DNA of 64,000 nucleotides, taken from an uncultured Gemmataceae bacterium. GTDB taxonomy: Bacteria > Planctomycetota > Planctomycetia > Gemmatales > Gemmataceae. The notes beneath the pieces were generated by a model. That model saw only the letters and a list, made by a program, of their open reading frames with translations. It was not told the origin of the DNA and did no database searches. The position numbers and the translations under genes are program-made. This document shows positions 54,257-62,872 of this stretch, one piece after another. Each line of letters starts with the position of its first letter. Position 1 is the first letter of the stretch. The stretch is from contig CALDUY010000002.1 of assembly GCA_937923405.1 (NCBI GenBank), forward strand, positions 682,001 through 746,000, written 5' to 3'.

Positions 54257-56353
54257 TTATTTGGACTTACTCAGTGCCATAAAGACGTTGTCGCTCTCCA
54301 ACGGGAGCTGGAAGGCATCGGCTACGCGCGTCATGTAGTGTCCTCGGCTTGTCCACCAGATCAGGTCGACTGCTTGCTCCTTGCCTAGTTGTTCAATCAA
54401 CTGCTTGACGTCGGCATCGGTGATCGACGAAGGTGAAACAGCTTGCTTCCAGGCGAAAGAAAAGGCGACCCTTTCCTCGGGAGAAAAGTTGGACCAGTCT
54501 CCTGAAGCTAGTTGCTCAAATCGATCCCGAATTTGCTTGTCGGTTAGGCCCGCGACCGCGAGCAGCATTTCGCAATGTCCCATTCAGTAAAAGCAGCTGA
54601 TCGAGCGGTTGATGACCCAAAAGACACTCTCGTTGAACACGCGATCTGGGTGAGCTTCCTGGGAATAAGCTCGCGTGCAGGCCATCCAGGCGTTTGTCAG
54701 TTCTGGTTGATACCCTTGGCAAACTTGCATCCATTTGAGCCGGAGATACGTCTCTCCCATTTTCCCCATTTGAGAGGCTCGTTCTTTTAATATCTCTTGA
54801 GAGGGAGTCGGAATACGGATTGAGCGTGCCTTCTGTGATTCCATACTTTTCATCAATTCAGCAAAATCGATCGGCTCCCAATCTGGACGTTCGACATAGG
54901 ACAAGGTGGGCCGATCGATCGGCTTGAGACGCTTTGGAGCCATTGTCGATCGATCGGAAGGATCAGTCTGAACGTTCAAGGAAGGCAACACTGGACCAGA
55001 GACACCTAGCGAGAGAACGAGACGATCCTGAAAGTTGGCGTAGGCCAGTAACTTCACCAAGGCGACCAGTTTGGCCTCACCCAGTTGTTTTCTTAGCTGC
55101 TCTATTTCGTCATCGCTGACCGAGTAGGCTGCCAGAGTCAGAGTGCGTGCGAAACGGAGAATTCGCCGTTCGTCTTCGTTTGTGGCAGTGGGATCAGACA
55201 GCCCTGCACGACGCAAGTCATTAAGGGCTTGCATCTTAGTCCATTCGCACTGGTTGGCCACTGCCGCTGCGTAACGAACCTTTGCCGACAAACTTGCTCC
55301 CAGCGGGTTCGCCTCGCGATGCAAACGATCGAGTTCGAGCATAGCAGCAGTGGTCGCCGGCAGCGGTCCCGCCAAGGTGCGCGCCCAGTCGGGCAACGGC
55401 TTTCCTTGGTCCGGTCCTCGTAACGGTAAGCGGTTCCACACGGCGTCGGTGTCCAGTTTTTCAAACCGTGGAGCTTTGGGGAGTAGTCCGCGTTGTCGAA
55501 ACCACTCCTCGGCTCGTTCAGGCCAGCGAGTTACTGGCTGATCCGTTCGCCGCAAGCCATAGCCGTGCCCACCTGTTTCCCAGACGTGCAGTTCCGCGGG
55601 CACCCCAGCCTTTTTGAGGGCTAAGTACATCAACGCGCTGGATTCGGAGGTCACTGGATCGTCATGGGCATGCACTAACAACGTTGGCGGAGTCTCCTTG
55701 GTGACGCGATATTCGTCGGCGAGCTTGGTTCGGGACTTATCTGCCAGGTAGCCTGGATAGACGAGTACCGCAAAATCGGGCCGACAACTGACGGCATCGA
55801 GTTTATCCACAGCTTCATAGGCACGCTTGTCCCAGTTCGTGGAAGCTAGCGCGGCGAGGCTTCCACCAGCTGAAAAGCCGAGTATTCCTATCTTGTTTGG
55901 GTCTATTTTCCATTCAGCGGCATGATGTCGCGTGATACTCAATGCTCGTTGTGCATCCATCAACGCCGGCAGATAGTACAAGCCAGTCTTGGGGCGAGGC
56001 ACTCGGTACTTCAAGAGCACCGCCGTGATGCCGAGGGTGTTCAACCATTCACAGACCTCAGTGCCCTCTAGATCAAGTGCGAGGATGTGATAGCCACCAC
56101 CAGGGCAGACGATCACACAGGTTCCCGTGTCTCGTTCCTTGGTGGGTTTGTAGATCGTGAGGGTCGGTTTGGACACGTTGCCCAGGCGAATCACCCGTCG
56201 GCCAGCAACCAGACCTTCGCCAGCCTTCGTTTGATCTTTCTCTTCACTGGTCGCGGCGATCACTCCGGGAGCAGGCCCCGGCCAAAGTTCAACAACTCGC
56301 GGTTTGTCCGCGGCGGCGACCAGCAAGGAAACGGCTAGCGTTACTGAGAGCAT
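54257..56353 (-). CDS. Exported alpha/beta hydrolase fused to two AhpD-like (CMD) domains; probable selenoprotein (in-frame TGA)
   Basis: Read through the TGA at 54586-54584, this is 698 aa with Sec at 590. A short signal precedes an esterase-like alpha/beta hydrolase: CPGGGYH oxyanion segment, GFSAGGS nucleophile, HAHDDP acid and GGHGYG histidine. Two carboxymuconolactone decarboxylase/AhpD-like domains follow. The first (about 345-470) keeps a single Cys in ANQCEWTKM. In the second, NESVFWVINRSISCFY is followed by TGA and then MGHCEMLLAVAGLTDKQ, matching the family CxxC...H active site with TGA replacing the second Cys; the Glu is 12 residues before the first Cys, as in AhpD. A SECIS-like hairpin lies just downstream. 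If the TGA is a true stop, the product is a 589-aa protein lacking its active site. Convergent with the CSPG-repeat gene. Confidence 0.75.
54548..54563 (-). promoter_or_regulatory. SECIS-like hairpin following the in-frame TGA
   Basis: On the mRNA, GCUCGC-GGUC-GCGGGC forms a 6-bp stem (one U-G pair) with a GGUC loop. The loop begins 26 nt after the UGA. Bacterial SECIS elements are short hairpins in the coding sequence just after UGA, with a G (and usually U) in the apical loop contacting SelB; the E. coli fdhF hairpin also carries GGUC. Position and loop fit; the stem is short. Confidence 0.55.
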
Positions 56354-56480
56354 GTCTCAACACTCCTTGGAGAAAACTTAAGGAATGTTATCATGACCCA
56401 GTCAGGAGCGAATGGCAAGATCCCTGCGGGGGATCACGAGGTGCTTACTGTCTTTGGATCGAGTTTTTGGAAAGAGTCTG

Positions 56481-57566
56481 ATGAACCCGATTTGCAATTT
56501 TAATGCTGGTCCTTCGATGTTGCCTGTCCCGGTGTTACAGCAAGTTCAGAGTGAGTTGCTGGACTATCAAGGGCGTGGCATGTCGATCATGGAGATGAGC
56601 CACCGCTCCAAGGAATTTGAAGCTATTAATGCATCTGCCGAGACCACCTTCAAGCGATTGCTTGGGATCGGTGACGGCTATCGAGTTCTTTTCGTTCAAG
56701 GAGGTGCTTCGACTCAGTTTGCCATGCTCCCGATGAATTTCTTGCCACCTGGCGGCAGTGCTGACTATCTTCTCACCGGGGCCTGGGCGGAGAAAGCGAT
56801 CGAGGAGGCAAAGCTGTTCGGAACGGTGAACATCGCCGCTTCGACCCAAGCCGATCAGTTTCGTCGCGTCCCCCAACAGGACCAACTGCAACTCAATCCC
56901 CAGGCGGCATACGTGCATTTCACTTCCAATGAAACGATTCAGGGAATTCAGTTTCACCAGATCCCTAATATCGGAGATCGGCCCCTTGTTTGTGACATGT
57001 CGAGCGATATTCTGTCACGGCCGATTCCGGCAGAACGTTTTGCCATGATCTATGCTGGCGCACAGAAGAATCTCGGGCCCTCGGGAGTGACCGCCGTTCT
57101 GCTCCGCGAAGATTGGCTGGCCCGGGCGAACAAGAATGTGCCTACCATGTTGCGATATTCCACTCATGTGAAGAACAATTCTTTGTACAACACGCCGCCG
57201 ACCTTTGGAGTCTATGTGCTAAACTTGGTGCTGAACTGGATCGAGCAACAAGGCGGACTATCCGGCATGGCAGAACGCAACGCCCGAAAAGCCAAGCTCA
57301 TCTACGAAGCCATCGATCAAAGCCGAGGGTTCTATTTTGGTCATGCCTCGATTGAGTCACGTTCATTAATGAATGTTACCTTTCGGTTGCCGAACGAATC
57401 ACTTGAGAAACAGTTTGTTCAGCAAGCCACAGCCGCTGGATTGATTGGCTTGGCTGGGCATCGCAGCGTCGGCGGGATTCGAGCCTCGATCTACAATGCA
57501 GTCGAGGAGTCGGCTTGCAGAACGCTGGCGAACTTCATGTCGGACTTCGCAAAGCGATATGGTTGA
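56481..57566 (+). CDS. serC: Phosphoserine aminotransferase
   Basis: 361 aa from the ATG at 56481, giving the family N-terminus MNPICNFNAGPSMLPVPVLQ; an ATG at 56412 would add 23 unrelated residues. PLP enzyme that converts 3-phosphohydroxypyruvate and glutamate to phosphoserine in serine biosynthesis (and 3-hydroxy-4-phosphohydroxythreonine in pyridoxine synthesis). GRGMSIMEMSHRSKEF and FVQGGASTQFAMLPMN bind the cofactor phosphate. The PLP lysine is in MIYAGAQKNLGPSGVT. AGLIGLAGHRSVGGIRASIY NAV closes the protein. Cytoplasmic. No serA or serB in this window; divergent from the hydrolase gene. Confidence 0.96.
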   Translation: MNPICNFNAGPSMLPVPVLQQVQSELLDYQGRGMSIMEMSHRSKEFEAINASAETTFKRLLGIGDGYRVLFVQGGASTQFAMLPMNFLPPGGSADYLLTGAWAEKAIEEAKLFGTVNIAASTQADQFRRVPQQDQLQLNPQAAYVHFTSNETIQGIQFHQIPNIGDRPLVCDMSSDILSRPIPAERFAMIYAGAQKNLGPSGVTAVLLREDWLARANKNVPTMLRYSTHVKNNSLYNTPPTFGVYVLNLVLNWIEQQGGLSGMAERNARKAKLIYEAIDQSRGFYFGHASIESRSLMNVTFRLPNESLEKQFVQQATAAGLIGLAGHRSVGGIRASIYNAVEESACRTLANFMSDFAKRYG

Positions 57567-57709
57567 TGCTGCTTGAACTCAGTGCAATAATCGATCTAAA
57601 AGATCCTTGAAACGGAGTTTGAATTAAAGTTGTTTGGAAAGAGGAACCGACAACCCTAATTACGGAGTCGAGTAAACATGAATTGACAGCTACTTTTCGG
57701 AGGTAGGAT

Positions 57710-58939
57710 ATGTTGCACCTACTGCGAAAGATTCGTCAATGGTTGACTACCTCCAAAAGAAGCCAAACGAATAAACCTCGACCTCCACTGTTGTTTCTAC
57801 ATATTCCCAAAACAGCTGGAAGTTCTGTTAATGAATTTCTGGTCAATCGATTTGCTCTGAATGATTTACATTCAATTTATCCGGCATTTACAGATGATGC
57901 GACTAAATTACTTCCTTCCGAGCCAAAAAGCTGTTATGCCGGTCATGTTCGTTATGACATTAAACGATATCTTCCAAAAAACACTCGTATATTCACTATC
58001 TTGCGGGATCCGATTGATCGCGCTCTTTCTGCCTATTTTTTCTATTTGCGAATTCCTCGCGAAGAACTGCTTCGTGGAGGTCCATATATCGCAAATATCC
58101 AAAATATGAGTTTTCCTGAATATGTGAAAACCTATCCAGATTCAGCAATTTCAACTTTTGGAAACTATCAAACGTATTACTTCAGTAGAGAGTATTCGAC
58201 TGATAGACATGTTCAATGCCGTCGTGTAACCCGCTGTGATTTAGACATTGCTAAGAAACATCTATCGGAATGTATTGTTGGCTTGACCGATCATTTGCAC
58301 GAGTCATTAGTTCTGCTTTGTCATGAATATGATTGGCCGTATCCGGATCGTGTCTCCGAGGCCAACAAAACCACAAATCGACCCCGCACACTTGATGCGG
58401 AATCGCAAGCCTGGTTAGAAGAGCATACAAGGCTCGACGCAGAACTGTTTTGCTTTGCTCGTGAACTGTTCCACGAACGCTGGGCTCGCTTAAATCAGCA
58501 ATCCTCTGTTAGAAAAGTAGCTAGCGCACGCCGAAATTTCCGACTTACGTTCGATCAACCAATTCCTGGTTACGGCTGGCATCCTCGTGAAACTCATCAA
58601 CTGGGACCATACTGTTTTCTCGAACCCCATGCTTGGTTGGAATGTCCCAGGATCCGTGGTCGACAAGTGCGAGTTGAAGTGCGCACTGTGCCCATGCTTC
58701 CTCAACAGTTAGAAAGCCCCATTTTAGTTCGGGCTAATGGAGTCGAGACGCGACTGGAACGTCACCAGAGCCCTGACGGTAGCACATACGAGGCGATTCT
58801 TCCCGCTGGAGATCAACCGACCTTTCGGCTAGAGTTTCAGGCCATCCGACCAGTTCGACCCGCAGAGGTGCTTCCAGGAAATCAAGACAAACGCTTGCTC
58901 AGTCTGGCGGTCCGTGAGGTTTTGCTTCGAACGGCGTGA
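57710..58939 (+). CDS. Sulfotransferase family 2 protein with C-terminal accessory domain
   Basis: 409 aa; strong CGGAGGTAGGAT upstream of the ATG. PAPS-binding motifs: LLFLHIPKTAGSSVNEFL (5'-phosphosulfate loop, about 27-44) and FTILRDPIDRALSAYF (3'-phosphate loop, about 95-110). The enzyme moves sulfate from PAPS to a hydroxyl, probably of a carbohydrate. Residues from about 280 form an added beta-rich domain (GYGWHPRETHQLGPYCFLEP HAWLEC), a type seen at the end of glycan-modifying proteins. The first two thirds of the gene are visibly AT-rich (one 60-base line is about 37% G+C) and the last third is not. This suggests horizontal acquisition of the catalytic part. An O-antigen-type exporter follows, so a sulfated surface glycan is plausible. 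Confidence 0.88.
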   Translation: MLHLLRKIRQWLTTSKRSQTNKPRPPLLFLHIPKTAGSSVNEFLVNRFALNDLHSIYPAFTDDATKLLPSEPKSCYAGHVRYDIKRYLPKNTRIFTILRDPIDRALSAYFFYLRIPREELLRGGPYIANIQNMSFPEYVKTYPDSAISTFGNYQTYYFSREYSTDRHVQCRRVTRCDLDIAKKHLSECIVGLTDHLHESLVLLCHEYDWPYPDRVSEANKTTNRPRTLDAESQAWLEEHTRLDAELFCFARELFHERWARLNQQSSVRKVASARRNFRLTFDQPIPGYGWHPRETHQLGPYCFLEPHAWLECPRIRGRQVRVEVRTVPMLPQQLESPILVRANGVETRLERHQSPDGSTYEAILPAGDQPTFRLEFQAIRPVRPAEVLPGNQDKRLLSLAVREVLLRTA

Positions 58940-59090
58940 GGCGATCTACCGCCAACGAGAGAGAACCTTTTCCTCTAACTAAAGTGTGCTAGGGCTTGAC
59001 CGAAGCCTGTCTCCGGCTGTACAGTCTTTGACCTGTTCCCGATTCCTGATCGTCGGATATCGGGTGAGGACTGCCTGGAGATCGATTCGC

Positions 59091-59897
59091 ATGCTCATTG
59101 CATGTTGTCGGAGCGTCATAAACTATTTCGCCCTACTTTGGTCCTTTCGCTACTTCTGGAGCAATCTGGTCAAAGCAGAACTTCAGCGGCGCTATCGGCG
59201 TTCGTTATTCGGGTTAGGTTGGTCGATGCTCCAGCCGCTGTCGATGACGCTAGTTCTCGGGGTCGTCTATCGAAAGATCTTTAATATCTCTTTTTGGGAC
59301 TTCGCTCCGATGTTGTTATGTGGGCTGGCGTTCTGGAATATGTTTAGCCAGTCGATCTTTCGTGGGTGCGAGTCGTTCGTCAATTCGGAGTCGTACATTC
59401 GTCAGCAACCATTGCCGTTGGTGATGTTTCCTCTGCGCGGTGTGCTGACCACCGGGTTCCATTTTCTTATCTCTCTAGGGTTGACCCTCTTGCTCGTCTG
59501 GCCAGTCAACATGGTGTTTTATCCCTGGGCGTTATTAAGCCTGATGCCAACGTTGACCTTACTTTTCATCTTCTGCTGGTCGATCGCGATCTTGGCTAGT
59601 TTCGCCCATACCTACTTTCCCGATACGCAGCATCTCGCCGAAGTTAGTCTGCAAGCTTTGATGTTCCTCACGCCGATTATGTATCCCCCAGCGATGTTAG
59701 AGCGAAGCAATCTAGGCTGGCTGTTGCAGTACAACCCGTTGGCGATCCTCGTGGAAATGCTTCGTGGACCGATTCTACGAGGCGAAGTTCCTGAGTTGTT
59801 CACTTACGGAATCGCTGCACTGATCGCTCTGGTGCCTGCTCTTTTGGCTGGGTGGGTTGTGTCTCGATACGAGGACCAGGTGATTTTCGCGCTGTGA
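59091..59897 (+). CDS. ABC-2 type polysaccharide export permease (Wzm-like)
   Basis: 268 aa from the ATG at 59091 (GGAG ten bases upstream); an upstream in-frame ATG at 58986 adds 35 residues. Six membrane helices. The first soluble segment has LVKAELQRRYRRSLFGLGWS MLQPL, the typical start of KpsM/Wzm/TagG permeases. LQYNPLAILVEMLRGPIL near the C-terminus is the matching family signature. It forms the channel that moves a lipid-linked polysaccharide or O-antigen across the inner membrane. The ATPase gene follows 17 bp later. Confidence 0.93.
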   Translation: MLIACCRSVINYFALLWSFRYFWSNLVKAELQRRYRRSLFGLGWSMLQPLSMTLVLGVVYRKIFNISFWDFAPMLLCGLAFWNMFSQSIFRGCESFVNSESYIRQQPLPLVMFPLRGVLTTGFHFLISLGLTLLLVWPVNMVFYPWALLSLMPTLTLLFIFCWSIAILASFAHTYFPDTQHLAEVSLQALMFLTPIMYPPAMLERSNLGWLLQYNPLAILVEMLRGPILRGEVPELFTYGIAALIALVPALLAGWVVSRYEDQVIFAL

Positions 59898-59914
59898 GGT
59901 AGAAAAAAGGAGCC

Positions 59915-60694
59915 ATGAGCATACGACGGATTTTCCTTGACGACGTTCATCTCACGTTCCAAGCGCGGACGCGAGGCAGTATCTCGTTAAAAGACTTCGT
60001 GATGCATAAGCTGTTGCGTCGGCCTGCTCCACCGATTCCGACAGTGCAGGCGTTACGCGGCATTAGCTTTGAACTGCACGATGGCGAGCGGCTCGGCATT
60101 ATCGGGCACAATGGCGCGGGGAAAAGTACGTTATTGCGGTTACTCGCCGGCGTCTATAAACCAACGCGCGGGCGGTGCGAGATTCATGGACGTATCAGTT
60201 CTTTGTTCGAGTTGCAACTCGGCTTCGAGAGCGATGCCACCGGACGTGAGAACATCCGTTATCGGGGCTACTTGCAACGCGAGACACCAAAATCGATTGA
60301 AGCCAAGCTTGAGTCGATCGCCGCTTTTACTGAACTAGGGCCGGCCTTGGACATGCCCATTCGCTATTATTCGTCGGGCATGCTAGTTCGACTGGCATTT
60401 TCTATCGCCACTAGTGTCGATCCCGAACTGTTGTTGATCGATGAAGTACTCGCAGCAGGGGACATGGCCTTTTTGGAGAAGGCTCGTCGCCGAATGCGCG
60501 AGTTGATGGATCGTGCCAGGGCTATGGTGGTCGTTAGCCATGATCTCAGCGCGATTGGCAAAATGTGTGATCGAGTCATCTGGCTGCATCAGGGCGAGAT
60601 TCGTAAGATGGGCACTCCGACGGAAACAATCTCAGCCTACTCGCGGTACATGAAAGAACTTGCACAGCAACAAGCCATGATCGAAGCTGCCTGA
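59915..60694 (+). CDS. ABC transporter ATP-binding protein for polysaccharide export (Wzt-like)
   Basis: 259 aa; AAAAAAGGAG before the ATG. Walker A GHNGAGKST (about 67-75), signature YSSGM, Walker B LLLIDEVLAAGD, and switch VVSHD are all intact. The long N-terminal segment before Walker A (SISLKDFVMHKLLRRPAPP) is typical of Wzt/TagH/KpsT ATPases. It has no C-terminal carbohydrate-binding extension, so it is the short (KpsT-like) kind, not the O9a Wzt with a glycan-reading domain. It pairs with the permease just upstream. Confidence 0.94.
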   Translation: MSIRRIFLDDVHLTFQARTRGSISLKDFVMHKLLRRPAPPIPTVQALRGISFELHDGERLGIIGHNGAGKSTLLRLLAGVYKPTRGRCEIHGRISSLFELQLGFESDATGRENIRYRGYLQRETPKSIEAKLESIAAFTELGPALDMPIRYYSSGMLVRLAFSIATSVDPELLLIDEVLAAGDMAFLEKARRRMRELMDRARAMVVVSHDLSAIGKMCDRVIWLHQGEIRKMGTPTETISAYSRYMKELAQQQAMIEAA

Positions 60695-60763
60695 AAAAAC
60701 TACTCTCGTTGGCCAACGCTCTTTCTCGTTTCTCTCACTCAGACAGGAAGGGGGAACTCACGG

Positions 60764-62764
60764 ATGAGACCCCACAAGTCGCGCACAACGATTCCAACAA
60801 CCACCTCAGAACTCCTGTTGCTACTTCGTCGAACCCGATTGCTTACGGAAACACAGATCCAGCGGCTGATTCGAGCCTGGCCGGCCAATGATTCCCCTGA
60901 GCCGCACGTCGAGGAACTGATTCGCGCTGGGCTATTAACACGCTATCAAGGCACACAACTTCTCCAGGGGCAGATCCGCAACTTGTCTCTGGGACCGTTT
61001 CTTCTGCTCGATCAGTTAGGAGTCGGTGCTTCGGGACAAGTTTTCAAGGCCGAACATCGCTTACTTAAACGCCTGGTCGCACTAAAGGTATTTAGCGAGA
61101 AAGAATCTCTGCAAGCGCATTTTGAGATGGAAATAGTGGGTAATTTATCTCATCCTCACCTTGTTGCTGCTTATGACGCTCGGCAATTGCGTGGGCGATT
61201 CGTTCTCGTTCTCGAATACATCGAAGGCGTAGATCTGCAACGCTTCCTTCGTGAGACAGGGCCAATCTCGTGGCCGTTCGCCTTGACCATTGCCCGACAG
61301 ACGGCCTCGGCACTGGCCTATCTCCATGAACATCGACTGGTGCATCGTGATGTGAAACCGGCCAATCTGCTACTGACGCATCCAACGCATCGGCCCGAGC
61401 AACCGTTGCTCAAACTGCTCGATCTCGGCTTGGTATGCCCGGCCTCCCAAGCAAGTAAGGAACGATGCGGCACACCGGATTACATGGCTCCAGAGTGTGG
61501 TACGGACGGCGCGAGGATCGATATTCGTAGTGACCTATATTCACTCGGCTGCACGTTATACGAGTTGCTCTCGGGGCGCGTTCCCTTTCCGGGAGGTGGC
61601 TGGACGGGAAAACTGCTGCGCCATCAGATCGAAGTCCCTGAGCCTCTCGCTGCGTTGCGCCCCGAGCTTCCCTCGAACGTGATCCAGGTGATCGAACGGT
61701 TGATGGCTCGTGATCCTGGGTGTCGATTTGCCAATCCTGCGGAACTACTCAAGGCGCTGGATCAACTGGACAATCCGCCTTCCTTGCCCGAGAAAGTGAT
61801 TTCGGCAAGGGTCAAACCAAAACGGTTGCGGCTAGCGGTGGCGGCTCTTTGTCTGCTAGCCATTCTAATAGGGACAGGGGCCGGGAGTGTTGCCCGAACA
61901 AGTTTCGCTATGTCGATCCGTTCCTCGGAACAGGTCGAGTTGCCAAGACCTCAGCTGCCTAAGCCCGTTCGACGGCCTTGCTTGGCTTCGCAGATTGAGA
62001 CGGCCAGGGATGGTAGCGTAGTCGAGATTCCATCGGGACGGCACCTTATTCCGCCAATTCATCTTCGCGGGCGAAAGCTCACTTTGCGCGGTGCCGCAGG
62101 AAGTCGACCAGTTTTGGTGCGCGCTCACCAGTCGAGTTGGGATGCATTGGTACAATCCGACCGAGCGTTGATCTTAGAGCATCTGGAACTGCAGGCGGGC
62201 GATTCCGAAACCTATCCTGCGCCACTGATCGCAGTGGACTCTGCTGAGCTTTCGTTGCGTGACTGTGTGTTGAATCAGCGTAGCACAGCCCCAGCAATTT
62301 CTTTCCGTCGTGGGGCGAAGTTGTGTCTCGATCACACCAAGATTGTTGCTCGGGAGCAAGGGGTGGCTATCGAAGCGTCTCCCAACGTTCAGCCGTCGAT
62401 CCAGCTCCACTCCAGCGAGCTACTCGTTCGTGAAGCTACGGGACCTGGGGTGTTACTCTGGGCCACGGAAGGTTCGCAAATCATTCGTTTGCAGATGAAA
62501 CAATCGAAAGTGCGAGCAGGGCGGATTTTAGTGGGGCGTTCTCTGTCTGCCCCAATCCAGTTTACTGCTTTGGAGAGTCAATTTATCTTTCATCAAGCCT
62601 TGGTTAGTCTCGATGACAGTCAGCTTGCCTGGCCGGACCATCTCGTCTGGAAAAGTTCCGGCAATCGCTACGAAGCGACCGGAGCTTGGCTGCGCGTCGA
62701 TGGTCAACCGGGGCCAGCCTTCGATGAAGCTACCTTCGCGCAACTCTGGCGCGGTCGCCCGTAA
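60764..62764 (+). CDS. Membrane Ser/Thr kinase with C-terminal beta-helix-like region
   Basis: 666 aa; GGAAGGGGG upstream of the ATG. It starts with the planctomycete kinase leader (LLRRTRLLTETQIQRLIRAW, LIRAGLLTRYQGTQLLQGQI). Kinase domain about 78-340: GVGASGQVF loop, K108, HRDVKPAN (195-202), but DFG is DLG (220-222), and APEC replaces APEQ. D, K and N are kept, so it is likely active. One membrane helix (355-377) leads to an external region of repeated short strands (GRHLIPPIHLRGRKLTLRGA, then ALILEHLELQ, AELSLRDCVL), like a right-handed beta-helix ending at about 640. This could bind a glycan or envelope component. It lies 70 bp after the ABC exporter on the same strand. Confidence 0.9.
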   Translation: MRPHKSRTTIPTTTSELLLLLRRTRLLTETQIQRLIRAWPANDSPEPHVEELIRAGLLTRYQGTQLLQGQIRNLSLGPFLLLDQLGVGASGQVFKAEHRLLKRLVALKVFSEKESLQAHFEMEIVGNLSHPHLVAAYDARQLRGRFVLVLEYIEGVDLQRFLRETGPISWPFALTIARQTASALAYLHEHRLVHRDVKPANLLLTHPTHRPEQPLLKLLDLGLVCPASQASKERCGTPDYMAPECGTDGARIDIRSDLYSLGCTLYELLSGRVPFPGGGWTGKLLRHQIEVPEPLAALRPELPSNVIQVIERLMARDPGCRFANPAELLKALDQLDNPPSLPEKVISARVKPKRLRLAVAALCLLAILIGTGAGSVARTSFAMSIRSSEQVELPRPQLPKPVRRPCLASQIETARDGSVVEIPSGRHLIPPIHLRGRKLTLRGAAGSRPVLVRAHQSSWDALVQSDRALILEHLELQAGDSETYPAPLIAVDSAELSLRDCVLNQRSTAPAISFRRGAKLCLDHTKIVAREQGVAIEASPNVQPSIQLHSSELLVREATGPGVLLWATEGSQIIRLQMKQSKVRAGRILVGRSLSAPIQFTALESQFIFHQALVSLDDSQLAWPDHLVWKSSGNRYEATGAWLRVDGQPGPAFDEATFAQLWRGRP

Positions 62765-62872
62765 TGTGCCGAGATAATCTGGGGTATCTTGTCAGATCAC
62801 TTCGATTCCGTAGTTGCGAGGGGCAATGGCGCGCTGGTATCCTGATCGACGGGGAAGCGGAGGAGTCGATCT

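Noticed and set aside
54257-54583. Separate 108-aa gene starting at the ATG right after the TGA
   Set aside because: It lacks its own RBS, begins exactly one codon after the TGA in the same frame, and matches only the back half of a CMD domain, so it is the continuation of the upstream frame.
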